This document shows, one piece after another, positions 18,794 to 30,700 of a stretch of DNA of 64,000 nucleotides (within the stretch, counting starts at the first letter, position 1; each line of letters starts with the position of its first letter). Location: contig CM062289.1 of assembly GCA_031216915.1 (NCBI GenBank), forward strand, positions 446,610,910-446,674,909, written 5' to 3'. The DNA comes from Pictodentalium vernedei (taxonomy: Eukaryota > Mollusca > Scaphopoda > Dentaliida > Dentaliidae). The notes beneath the pieces were generated by a model. The model ran no database searches. It had not been told where the DNA came from and saw nothing but the letters and a program-made list of their open reading frames with translations. A program made the position numbers and the translations under genes.

Positions 18794-20095
18794 TTAATAC
18801 AAGATCAAGGATTTTGTTGTATCTTGTACACTTTCCAACAATCTGGAAGAGAGGGAAATCGAAACTACATCAAGGAGTTTTTGATGGAGGCTTGCATCTT
18901 TCGCACCCGGGATAATGTCTGGTAGGGTCCAGTCTATGTATCCCAGATTGAAATCACCACTCAGGATAATGGTAGAATTGGTTGATGATCTAATACGGGA
19001 GAGTGAAGATTGCAGGTGGTCAATATTGTCAGGATCAGATGAGGGGGGTCGGTAGAATATTCCCAGGATGAGATTTTGGGAATTTGGGATGTCGACTTCT
19101 GCCCAGACTACTTCACAGTCTGTCTGGAGTTCGATAACTTCTTGGGAAGAGAGCTTGTTTGAAATAGCAAGCAGGACTCCTCCGTAAGATAAGTCTTTTT
19201 TATTGACTGGCCTATCTTTGCGATATACTGAGAAGTCTTCGCAGTCGAAGAATTCTGATGAGGATATAGACTTATCAAGCCATGTCTCTGTACCGAAGAT
19301 CACATCCGGCTTCTCAACACTGATGAGCAGATCAAGGTCAGGTTTCTTATTCTTGAGGGACTGAAAGTTTACAGTAAGGAACTTAAGTGGCCTCTCAACT
19401 TTCCTACGAGATGAGTGTGATATATCACTTGAGCTCAAGTTGAGCGGTTTGAATGATTGACTCTTTTTGGGGGACAGGCGTGGGGAAGAGGAGGCGATAG
19501 GTTCGCCTGGGCTACATAATTTACCACTACTTAGTGTGGATGAACCAGGGCTTGTCAGGTGTGTTGGAGAATGGAAGAAGGTAGAGCTACTGAGGTTTGG
19601 TAGGCCACAAACTAGGCAATTCCATGAAAGGTATTGGTAATCATTGTATATATTGAAATTTTTTTTGCTCATTCTGAGGCATTTACGATGAAACCACACA
19701 TTGCATTGGTCACATTGTATTGAGTCTGGTTTATCAGTTACATTTCTGGAACATGAACCACATGGGTATTTTGGTCCAGGATTCAATTCTATATCTGATG
19801 CATTTGCTAGGAGAAGACAAAGTATATGTCTCTGGGAAGTAATTTTAGGCTTAGTTTTTTTATGGATCATACTCGTTGGGCTGATTTGATTAATGCAAAG
19901 GCTTAGCCTTATTGCAAGCTTGTTTGAGTGGTGTGTGTTGTTTGAAAACAAGACATTTGCATTTACTCCCAGACTGTTGGGGAGTGAGTACCTGTTGTCT
20001 GCAGGTCCATTGAAGGATACCACGAATAAAAGAGTGGAGAGGAGTATACATATTAAATTCATCTTGTCTTCAGTCAATAAGCTGGGCAATTTCAC
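18794..20095 (-). pseudogene. LINE N-terminus: hydrophobic segment, 2A-like peptide, PHD finger, endonuclease
   Basis: The 433-codon frame starts with a hydrophobic stretch (residues ~13-29, signal-like) and has SDIELNPGP at residues 100-108, a 2A-type translational break motif. A C4HC3 PHD finger follows (C112, C115, CDQC, HRKC, then WNCLVC). A Ser/Pro-rich linker leads to an APE-type endonuclease from ~residue 235: LTVNFQSLKNK, GTETWL (catalytic Glu), YGGVLLAI, GIFYRPPSSD and GDFNLGYIDW (catalytic Asp/Asn). Near 18865 a frameshift moves the reading to DFPLFQIVGK and ILDLVLTNKP, and the original frame ends in stop. It is a LINE ORF, not a host gene. Confidence 0.9.
19772..19795 (-). other. 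2A-like ribosome-skipping motif in a LINE
   Basis: DIELNPGP matches the D(V/I)ExNPGP consensus, preceded by a Leu-rich run (ILCLLLANAS). 2A-like sequences are known at the N-terminus of CR1-type LINEs of marine invertebrates. Skipping would separate the hydrophobic N-terminal ~107 residues from the PHD/endonuclease/RT protein. Confidence 0.85.
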
Positions 20096-20192
20096 TTCGG
20101 CTATTCATTTATTTTTTTTTTCTATTTATTTATTTTTCATTCATTTATTTTGAGTAGATATATACTGTGCATGATTATAGACAGAGGTGCAG

Positions 20193-21662
20193 ACATAGAC
20201 AAGATAATTTGATGTACAGGGACTTTTACCCGTCACCGCTTACTATGGAGCTGCGGTTATGATGGTTATCTTCCTCTCTAGTGCGACCCTGGAGCACAAT
20301 GACCCTGAAGCACAATGATGTGTATCTTAGTGTTCGTGCGATCATACATGCTCATTGCAAAAGAACAACTTACCGGCTTCAAAATCTAAGATTAAAATAG
20401 GGGAGGGCAGAAACCATCAAGTAGCTCAGAGTAGCCACGGAAGCTTGATGAAAGAGCACATTTAAATTAATTGAAGTTTCCACGTACTTGACCTTTGCAG
20501 CTGAACATTATAGTGAGTGTGTTCAGTGCAGGATTAGTTCAGTATTATCTGACTATGGAATCGATGTATAGTGTTCAACCATGTGATAGTTTGTCAATAA
20601 TACAAATTCACACAAGAACAGTTTTGCACTGTTTATCAGTGATTGTCAGTTCAATGACTCGATCGGAAATAACAGCACATGGTTTGAAATCATCCATTTT
20701 TACATGTTATTAAATGCTTTTCAACAAAATACATGCTTGTGCAGTAGTAGAGGGTCATGAGTGTAGTATATTTGACCGCCCCAGTATAGTATTAATTGGT
20801 GTTGTTATGGCGTTTTTATTTTCTTATCTTCTGAAAGTTTTTAACGTTAAATTAGCGAACATTGTTTTGTGAACATGAAGCTGCATGCACGTTCATCAAT
20901 CGAGTTTGGCTGTAGAAATTCCCCCCCCCCCCCCCCTGCAAATTAATCGTTCCGTCGGCGGTAACTGTTCCGGTGAATTTCGTATAATTTAAAACCCCGC
21001 AAATTTATACCCCGCATTGACAACACTTCTAATTTAGCTGTTCTATTGGGAAGAAATGCGAGATTCGTAGTTTTGACCTGATAAGAAGCCATTAATAATC
21101 TCGAATCCAATTTAACTTTTTAATGAGCATTTTTCCTGTTCCTGCATTCCTGAGATTAGGTACCCGTTCATGTTCCATGTCCTGTTCCTGAAAATAGTGC
21201 CGCCCTATTCTTAAAAAAAATATCCAGAATTATATCCACATAAGCAAGAATACGTCCACCCAGCACCACGAACCGGTGAACTGACTGGAAAATAGGTGTT
21301 CAGTTACAGGATTTTTTAATTATTTTTTTTCAATACGTTTACACATTTTTAAATAGTATTAAAATTCGAATTTATTTTATTTTTTTTTAATTTTATGGGA
21401 TAAATATTCTAATCTTTTCCTATCTACGGTGCCCAAGATTCAACTTTTGGGGCTTCCGTATTCAATAAAAAAGGGTTCTCGAAAAAGGAGCCATATTCTA
21501 CCCACATAAACCCACATCTGGATCAATAAAAAGAATTTGTCAATGGATTGCGCGGCCCGGTTCCGGACCGGAAAGAAGGTAGTTCTCGACTTTCGCTTCC
21601 AATTCCAGATTTTTAATATTTTTTATCCAAATTCTTTTTCCGGAATAGAAAATTCACGAAAA
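20193..21662. other. Intergenic region upstream of RIC3
   Basis: No coding exon or transposon end was recognised. A C-run lies at 20921-20936. Near the RIC3 start, 21555-21575 is GC-rich with a palindromic ggttccggacc. A promoter and a 5' UTR are expected within the last few hundred bases, but no TATA box or initiator stands out. Confidence 0.4.
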
Positions 21663-21786
21663 ATGTCAACGGTAAAATTTTTAATCGCCTTTGCGGTTGT
21701 AATCGGCTGTTTCAGTACCATGTATCCCCGTTTTATTCACCCATTCATCAAAAGGGCGTTTGGAGGTGAAAGTTCGAGATCAAAAG
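21663..21786 (+). CDS. RIC3: RIC3 exon 1 (coding)
   Basis: ATG at 21663 (aaaATGTC) opens MSTVKFLIAFAVVIGCFSTM, a hydrophobic segment, then YPRFIHPFIKRAFGGESSRS. The donor is CAAAAG|GTAAAAA. An in-frame upstream ATG at 21537 exists, but the sequence between has no RIC3 similarity, so the internal ATG is chosen. Confidence 0.9.
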
Positions 21787-24700
21787 GTAAAAAAACTATC
21801 GATATTTTAATTCATAACTATCCGAGCTGTACTGTGTCCTGTAATTTCGTTTTCTGTTACTATAAATAGATACGTGCAAATGCAGTGAAGTGGAAAAAGT
21901 TGTCATAATTTGCCAAAAAGCATATTCATTTGTCTATGAATCGGTCTATTGTCGTTAAAATTAAGTCATTTATCATTTATTGTTACAGAATGTTTGATGC
22001 AAGGCTCATTCTCATTGTGGCGGGTGGAGCCTGTGGGACAAAAACTTGGTTAGCCTGTTTTTCAGTGTTTCAAATTCCACTGTGCAGTGTTTCCTGGAAA
22101 CACTGCCCCATGGGCATAGGCAGAGGCATTGTTATATTTTTCTTCCTTTTCCTGCCACATATCATCATCACACGTACAACCCTGTAAAGAAGCAGTTCAT
22201 CATGCCATGGCCATTGACAGACACAACTGTATGTCTGAAAAGGATCGATTCACTTACATGGTTTAGGCTAAAAATAAGAGACTCTGTCAATCTATTTATT
22301 TTTAAAATACCTGACCACCTGACTCTCAGTCCTGGAAATGAGATGGGTGCGAGTACAATTGCTCCTGTCAGCACCCGTGTTTTCTATTTTGCGGGAGCTA
22401 AAAAAACACACTGATTGAAAAGTATTGTGAAGTACTAATATACTGTGAAGGCATATAAATGTGTGTTGTTTTGAGAAAACTGCCCTCTGCAGCCAGTGGC
22501 AAGTTACTGTCATAATTCAGCAATTCCTTATACATTTAGTCCCTAGAACCTGATCGGCCACTTTTCTAGCCAGGAGCACGATACGTCATTAAATAAGATG
22601 GCTGTTCAGTAAATGTGTGGGGTAGAGCAATCAATATTTCCAATGTGCAGCTCCGCGGCTGCACATTGAAAATATTGATTGCTCTACCCCAAATAATGAA
22701 TATGTACTCTTCTAATTGCTGCCATTGAAATGGCATGGAAGATACCACTAAAGTTCAAAGGGTTAAGGTTTCTGGTGTTTGGTGACAGTATTCCCTCGAA
22801 AATTCAGATAGTAACATTTTACGGGTGCAATTTACTCCCGTCTCTGAATTTGCGTAAGCTTCAAACTGCACCCGTCAATTTTGTTCATTTCCAGCACTGG
22901 ACTCTCCTCCATTTTTAGCTCAACTTAACAATGTCAAGTATGAGCTTAAATTGGGATGGGCTGTGGTCCGTCTGTACACCTATATGTCCATACCACAATA
23001 CCTCTGTCCATCCAGAGAACACCCTACAGGCTGTATCTCTTATCAGTTTCAAATTTCACCCTACAGGCTCAAGTCTGGAAATAAGCAGACTGTCATTTGC
23101 AGAATAAGGTTCCCAGAGGGTGAATTTGGTGATGCTACCCTGCATAACAGGGTAGCATTATTAAATTTACCCTCTTTGAACCTCAGTCTGAATCAAGGTC
23201 TCAGGCCTAAACAGAAAGAGGTACCCAGAAGATAAATTGGGAATTCTAGCCCACTGTAAGCGATAACATCTGCAAATTCACCCTCTGGGGGACCTCATTC
23301 TGCAAATGACAGATTGCTTATTTCCAGGCTTGCAGGCTGTATCTCTTATCAGTTTCAAATTTCATACATGGCTTTTATATCAATGATCTGAACATAGTGG
23401 CTACCCCAGTATGTTCAGATTCTGTCCATTCAAATTTTCAGCAATTTCCAAGTTTAGAATTCAACGGGAGCTTTGGCAGCGAAAACTGGAAATCTAAGTT
23501 AATTGTATAGTACATGGAGAGTGTATTATCACTAAATCACCCGCAGAGTGGAGATTCCACCCATGCAATAATTACAAATTTGTTGCAAAGCATAACCAGC
23601 ACGAGCAAAGTTTCAGCCAATGGACCTCCGGGTTAAACACGGAGGTCCATTGGCTGAAACATTGCTTGTGTTTTTTGTCGATATGTACAAAATTTGAAAG
23701 TTATAGCTTGGGTGATAATGCCACTCTGCGGGTGATTTAGTTATAATCCACTCTCCACGTATTATTGACTACCATCTAAAGTATGATGTCTTGATTGGAG
23801 GTATCAAATTTTTCTGAATTTTATTGAAAAACATGGCTGCTGTGGTCATCTTGGATTTGCCATATGAATTGTCAACAATTCTATTAGCACACCCTGCAGG
23901 TCACATTCCTCACCGGATCTTTTTCAGATTTCATATGTAGCTTTGGTGTGATGCCATTTTTGTAGAAACTTGAGTGAATGACTTGTCATTATAATTTATT
24001 GGAACTTTCTATGAAGTTCAGTCCTTCCTTAGTCGAATGAAGTTCAGTCCCTCCTTAGTCGAGTTGACCTGCAGTGTCATTCATTCTATGTTTTATTTCT
24101 ATTTCATACAGTACCCGGTACATGGAGAGCGTATTATCACAAAATCACCCTTAGAGTGGCGATTCCACCTGAGCAAGAATTGCAAATTTGTTGCAAATCA
24201 TAACAATCAAAAGCAAAGTTCCAGCCAATGGACCTAGTGTTTACGGACCAACAGTATCATTTATTAGTTATTTTAACCATTTCTGTGCTGTAAATTTAAG
24301 ATACTGAGAAACAGAATCTCCATTTTGAAGTGTATTAAAATAGGAGGCATCCATAATGGTCTTCTTTCCCTGAAAATTATCATTGTGTTATTTGTAAATT
24401 CCGGAGCAGATGTGACTGATTTGTTAGGAAATGGGTTAATGTATAGCATGATGTTACTTCACTTCTGGGGTACTGTAATTAAGCCTTCTTAACCCTTTAC
24501 CTAACCTGAAAAGCAGACGACACTTGCAAAAATAATTCTTGAATAACTAATTTTTTTCATTTTTTGTCTCAAAAACATAGGTTATGACCCCTCGCTGGAA
24601 CGAGCTCGTTCCAACGAGGGGTCATAACCTATGTTTTTGAGACAAAAAATACAAAAAATAATGAAAATTAATTGGCGATTTTTGAGAATAGCGCTGGCCG

Positions 24701-27700
24701 GTTTTGGCCGTTACGTTAGGTAAAGGGTTAAAGTACTTAGGGTTCTCTAATTGGCAAGAAAAGTTAATTTCTTTCCTCGGGGAGATCTGGACCGGTCACC
24801 TTCATCTATGGTTATGCACACTACAGGTGAAACTAGAAATCCTGTCACAATTAGTGTAAAAAATGCTCAGTAGACGTTAGTTAATGCGCTCCTTACTGCA
24901 GAAGAATGAAGTAGTGTGAAATGCACAAGAGCGTTTGTGCTGTGCAGTAGAAAATATACTGCTCAAAGTTTGCTAAGCACCAAGTATATCCAACTACCTG
25001 ATTTACATATTTTTATACTGTACCAATGACCCAGACATAGCTGGTGCTAACTCTTAAAAATCTAGGGCAGTGTCAAGGAGGTCCCGAAATTGGCGCCATT
25101 TATCATTCTTTGTTTGGCCCTTCATCAGTTCACATCTGACTGATCTTTGTGCTTGTAAATCTCAGTTTAAATGATGCCAGACACATAAATATTAGAGAAA
25201 TGGTGGATCTAAGGAGGAAATAGAAGGAGGAGAGGAAAAATGAGTGACAGAAAATAATCAGGGCTGTAACTTAAAATTTTTTAATGAAATTATGTTAAGT
25301 TACCTATTTTCGAGGCATGGGCCTGTTGTGGTCATTCTTGCTATAAAGTTACACTGCTTGTTCAGTGTTTTCCTCTCTCCCTTTCCTTTAAGTCCCCCCT
25401 TGCTATTCTCCCATGCTTTTGGCATATTTTCTGTAATATTATTACTAAAATTTCTTGGGAGTTTTAGCTGGGTAACAGAATGAATTCTGTTTTTTTCCCC
25501 ATGTTTACGTCCTCACCCATGGGTGTTTAGGCGTAGTGTTCTGCATCTACCATCTGATGTTCTGCAGTTTCTTCCCTGGAAGTCTCTGTTTTGCATCAGA
25601 TAGTGTATTATTGGTAACTGATTTCGGGCTATGGTTATCAGTGCCTGGAGTCATGTTTCTGGTGTTTTTACACTTCTTGTTTACATTGACAACAGTCTCT
25701 GTGGAGGGGGATTTCTTGTCTTTGTGTTAGTTTAATCATAACAAGATACATTATTATTATTCGTAAGTGTTGCATTAATTTTTTAAAATATTTTAAAAAT
25801 TTTTGGCCACACTTAGGCTTGGGATCCATTGGGGCTCAACGTTACTTTTCAGAAACTTGAGCTTTTCTGAAAAAATATTTTTTCAAAAAATTTTTTTGAT
25901 TTCAATTATTTTTTCTATGTTAATGGATCATGTTATTATGTATCTTTATTTTCAGGGGTTGGTGCGAGTACTAGGACCTTTTGTATTCTTTTCACAATGA
26001 AAGGATATTGTTCAATTGTAATAAGAGGAAATCTTCCTCTGACTTTTCATAATCATTGTATTAATTGTAGTCAGTGTTCTCGCACTAACTCCTGTTCTGT
26101 ATGTGTCAATTGGGATGACAACATGGGAAGCGTGTGTCACGGTATGTTAGCGGGGAAATGGCCATGCCGGTCCTTTCTCTGCAGGGTCACTCTAGTTTAT
26201 CAATCTCTATTTCAGACGAACAAGAACAGGGTGATGTATCCGTGATGTCTTCCAAAAGTGTGCCTCCGTCGTCACAATAAATGAAGAGCTAGCGGCAAAG
26301 TGCTCATGGAAATACGTCAATTGCCTAAGAGGTCCCTAGTAGGATCGACGGCCTTTGACGTCCGCTAGCTCGCCCGGTGTAGCGTCCATTCATCGAATGG
26401 TTCGGCAGCCGGGTTCGTCCGTTGCGGTCCAGAAAGGAGTTTTGGGCGATGCGAGCACTATAAATCAACCAAATGCACACCCAGTGACGGCGGATCAGAG
26501 GAGAGAACGGAAGAAGCCTATTAGTCTGGTTCCTAGCTCGTCCAGGTCCATCCGGGCTGCAAGCGAGAGAGGCCCCTCTCTCGTACAACAACATCTGTTG
26601 TTTGACCAGATGTTGTGGTACAAAATGTTTCGCATTCGGAGCATACGTCCGCCGCTCAGTACGCTCCATTATATAGACAGTCCGGAGAGACTGTCAATAA
26701 GGCTTCCTCATTCTCACGGCAGCGCACACGACCGCGCCTTGGCTATGTGACCTCGGATATCCAGCCAATTTCGCCAATCAGAGAATCCACGGTGACCAGG
26801 TCACGCCATCCGGTAGCCAGGGACACGAGGCCTGTAGACTCCGGACGTTCGCATAAGAAAAGTATGCAGGAGTCAACGTACACGGAGCTTCCAGCGGCAA
26901 AGCATCGTAAGACCGCTACTCCACAGGCCTCAGTGACGGACGTGCTATCCCAAATAGCACAACTTATCGCAGCATCCCAGCAACGACAGAATCTGTCGGA
27001 TCAGGTAATATCCGACGATGCTGGGTCGGTACGCTCCGCTGAAGCATCAGGTACGGACGTCCGAAAACTTCATAGGGTCCGACAGGATGGCGAAAGGGAT
27101 TCGGAGGATTTCAAGCTTTCCCTTTCGGAACAACATAAGCTGCTGTACATGTCATCCGGCTTTATCTTCTAGAGGTTGTTTCGTCGGACCAGAATGCTGC
27201 GATGCCGGATAAGAGACTGATAGCGTCTGTGGACACAAGAATTTTTTGGTCGGTTCAGGGACATCGTCCCTGAGTTTCCGACACAGTCTAATAATGTCAC
27301 AGGAACTTTCGAGTTATTGAAAGACGCTATATATATATATGCTTGCTATTAAACAAGCAAGTCTGGTTTCTTGTTCGCAAAAGTTACCGTGATGTCTTCC
27401 AAAAGTGTGCCTCCGTCGTCATAGTTAAATGAAGAGCTAGCGGCAATAAGTGCTCATGGAAATACGTCAATCGCCTAAGAGGTTCCTAGTAGGATCGACG
27501 GCGTTGACATCCGCTAGCTCGCCCGGTGTAGCGTCCAATCATCGAATGGCTCGGCAGCCAGGTTCATCCGTTGCGGTCCAGGAAGGAGATTTGGGTGATG
27601 CGAGCACTATAATAAGACAAAAGTACACACCCAGTGACGACGGATCAGAGGAGAGATCGGAGGAAGCCTATTAGTCCGGTTCCCAGCTCGTCCAGGTCCG

Positions 27701-30700
27701 TCCGGGCTGCGAGCGAGAGAGGTCCCTCTCTCGTACAACAACATCTGGGACCAGATGTTGTGGTACAAACGTTTCGCATTCGGAGCATATGTCCGCCGCT
27801 CGGGATGCTCCGTTATATAGACAGTCCGAGAGACTGTCGATAAGGCTTCCTCATCCTCACGGCAGTGCACACGACCGCACCTTGGCTACGTGACCTCGAA
27901 TATCCAGCCAGCTTCGTCAATCAGGGATTCCACGGCGAACAGGTCACGCCATCCGGTAGCCAAGGGACACGAGGCCTGTAGACTCCGGACGCTCGCATAA
28001 TAGAAGTATGCACGGGGCAACGTACACGGAGCTTCCAGCGGCAAAGCAACGTAAGACCGGTTCTCCACAGGCCTCAGTGACGGACGTGCTATCCAAAATA
28101 GCACAACTTATCGCAGCATCCCAGCAAACGACAGAATCTCTGTCGGATCAGGAATAATCTGACGATGCTGGGTCGGTTCGCTCCGCTGAAGCATCAGGTA
28201 CGGACGACCGAGCACTTCATAGGGTCCGACAGGATGGCGAAAGAGATTCGGAGGATTTCGAGCTTTCCCTTTCGGAACAACAGAAGCTGCCATACATTTC
28301 TTCCGGCATTATCTTCCAGAGGTTGTTCCGTCGGACTAGAATGCTGCGATGCTGGATAAGAAACTAATAGCGTCATTGGACACAGAGTTTTTGATCGGTT
28401 CAGGGACATCATCTCTGAGTTGCCGACACAGTCCAATAATGTCACAAGAACATTCGAATTATTGAACGACGCTATATATAGCTTGCTACCAAAACAGGCA
28501 AGTCTAGTTTCTTGTCCGCAAATGCTCTAAATCTGCCTTTCATCAATTCTAGGAATAAATTTGAAATGGCAGGACAGGGCATACCGAGAGTTCCTCTGCA
28601 TCTAGACGACGAGGCTGAAGACTGGGAATTGTCTATATCGCCGTCTATGTCTTTTCCAACCACGACGTTGGAAACGACAATGATGTCTAACAGACTTAAC
28701 TTAGATGCTTTATCATACGTAGACCACCTTACTAAGGCGTTATCATTACGTCTTCAAGAGAAAGAATTCCAGGATTTGATCCTCAATGAGATTTCTTTCA
28801 AGGGCAGTAGTTTTTCCACGTATAACTCCGCCCTTCAGTGGCAAACATGGAGTTGGTTAGACGTGACGCAGCCCTAGCTACATCCACGCGCGTGGATAGT
28901 AAGGTGAAGAACTCTCTCAGAGTCGCTTCGGTCTCGGAGAAGCTTCTCTTCGACGGCAACCTTTCAGCAATCTATGAATTGCTCGATATAGACGTTCTCT
29001 TGTCAATCAAGTGTAACAAGAGATTCAGACTTGGGCAAACATTCGGTGGTTGACTCAGGGAGTTCCACTGCAGTTGCCGGATCCGAGTTTTACGATTATG
29101 ACGGATGCCAGTCAAACAGGTTGGGGTACAACATTGATCCCAACGGATTCGAAGTGCCAGGGTCTTTGGGTTCCGCAGTTTCTAGGCAAGCACATATCCA
29201 AGAAATGATGTCAATTTGGCTTACACTATGTCATTGGATGAACATTATTCAGAAACGCATGTCCAAATCCTGTCCAACAATACGACAGTAGTTGCATATA
29301 TCCGGAACCAGGGAGGCACTCATTCTGTTCCGTTATTCAATTTAACAGAAAGAATCCTTCTGTTTCTTCTAGAACACCAAGTTCTGCTTCGGTCCGTCAT
29401 ATTCCGGGTCGTCTGAATGTATTAGCAGACTCCCTTTCACGGAAGGGTTGCTTGTTGCCGTCAGAATGGACTCTCAACAAACAGGTATTCAATCAGATTT
29501 GCTACCAATGGGAGCGGCCAATGATAGACTTATTTGCTACACAACTCAACAATCAATTGCAGACGTATGTGTCACCATGTCCGGATCCCCGAGCATATGC
29601 AGTAAACGCTCTATCGATCTCTTGAGACGGAATGATAGGATATGCGTATCCTCCAGCGCCGTTGATTCAGCAAATATTGCTAAGATAAAACAATCACAAT
29701 ACAATTCTGTTGGTAGCATCTCTGTCTCCACAGAGACCGTGGATAAATTTACTCAGGTGTCTGCTGTGGGACTTACCGCAAAAACTTCCTCCACGAGAGG
29801 ATCTTCTTTCGCTGGGGAAATCATGTCAACTTCATCACAACCCGCAAGGTCTCAACCTTCACGTATTCCGTTGTGCGGTCCTTCTTGCATGGCAAGCATT
29901 GTACAGGACGAGCAGTGGACGCGATTTCTAACTGTAGGAGGACCTCCTCTTCGCTATACTATGCGGCTGAAGTGGAAGGTCTTCCGTCGTTGGTGTAGGG
30001 ATCATTATGTTGATATTTTTGATCCCTCCATACCAGACATTGCAAACTTTCTAGTATACTTGTTTGACGAGATCAACTGCAGCCTGTTACTATTAAAGTT
30101 ATAGGTCTATGTTATCTGATACCTATGCACACCATGATAGGTTACAATTGGGTCTAATGTCTCTTTATCTAAATTAGTTAAAAACTTTTCGATAAATAGA
30201 CCTAGAATCCTTAGATTAATTCCTAAATGGAATTTAGCTTGGGTTCTTCTTAAACTAAAAGAAAACCATTTGAGCCTCTTGAGACAGTAGATTTCAAATT
30301 CTGGTCTTATAAGACAGCAATTCTCTTAGCTTTCTCTTCTCCTGAAGAGTCAGTGAGCTTCATGCACTATCGGTGGACGATTCTCACTTTCGTAGTATCG
30401 GGAACACTATTACCTTTACTGCTAATGTTGGATTTTTGGTCAAGAATCAGGCTCTTAATAAATATCCGGAACCTATTGTTATTAAGGCTCTTCCGTCTTC
30501 GAACAGGCATAGGCCTTTACTCTGTCCGGTTAGAGCTTTATGTATTTAATCAGTAAGGATGTAAAAGCTTCTTCTGTCTCTGATGCCTAATAGAAAGGTC
30601 ATTACGGTCCATTCTATTGCTAGATGGATTCAATTAACTATCTGTACTGCTTATGATAATCTATCTTTAACTCAGCAGTCTGTGCTTAAGATTTCGGCTC

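Larger units (their letters stand above)
16450..20180 (-). mobile_element. CR1-like non-LTR retrotransposon (LINE), near full length
   Basis: It is 3,731 bp, flanked by a 12-bp target duplication with one mismatch (acagaggtggag at 16438-16449; acagaggtgcag at 20181-20192). On the minus strand the order is a short leader, a hydrophobic N-terminus, a 2A-like peptide, a PHD finger, an APE-type endonuclease, reverse transcriptase and a C-terminal domain, ending in an (aaata)n tail at 16450-16467. The presence of both ends suggests full-length insertion. Frameshifts, some at G-runs (18210-18222, 18669-18681), have silenced it. Assignment to the CR1/jockey group rests on domain order and RT motifs. 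Confidence 0.9.

Noticed and set aside
21537..21662. Upstream in-frame ATG for RIC3
   Set aside because: The extra 42 residues lack similarity and hide the N-terminal membrane segment; the ATG at 21663 fits the family start.
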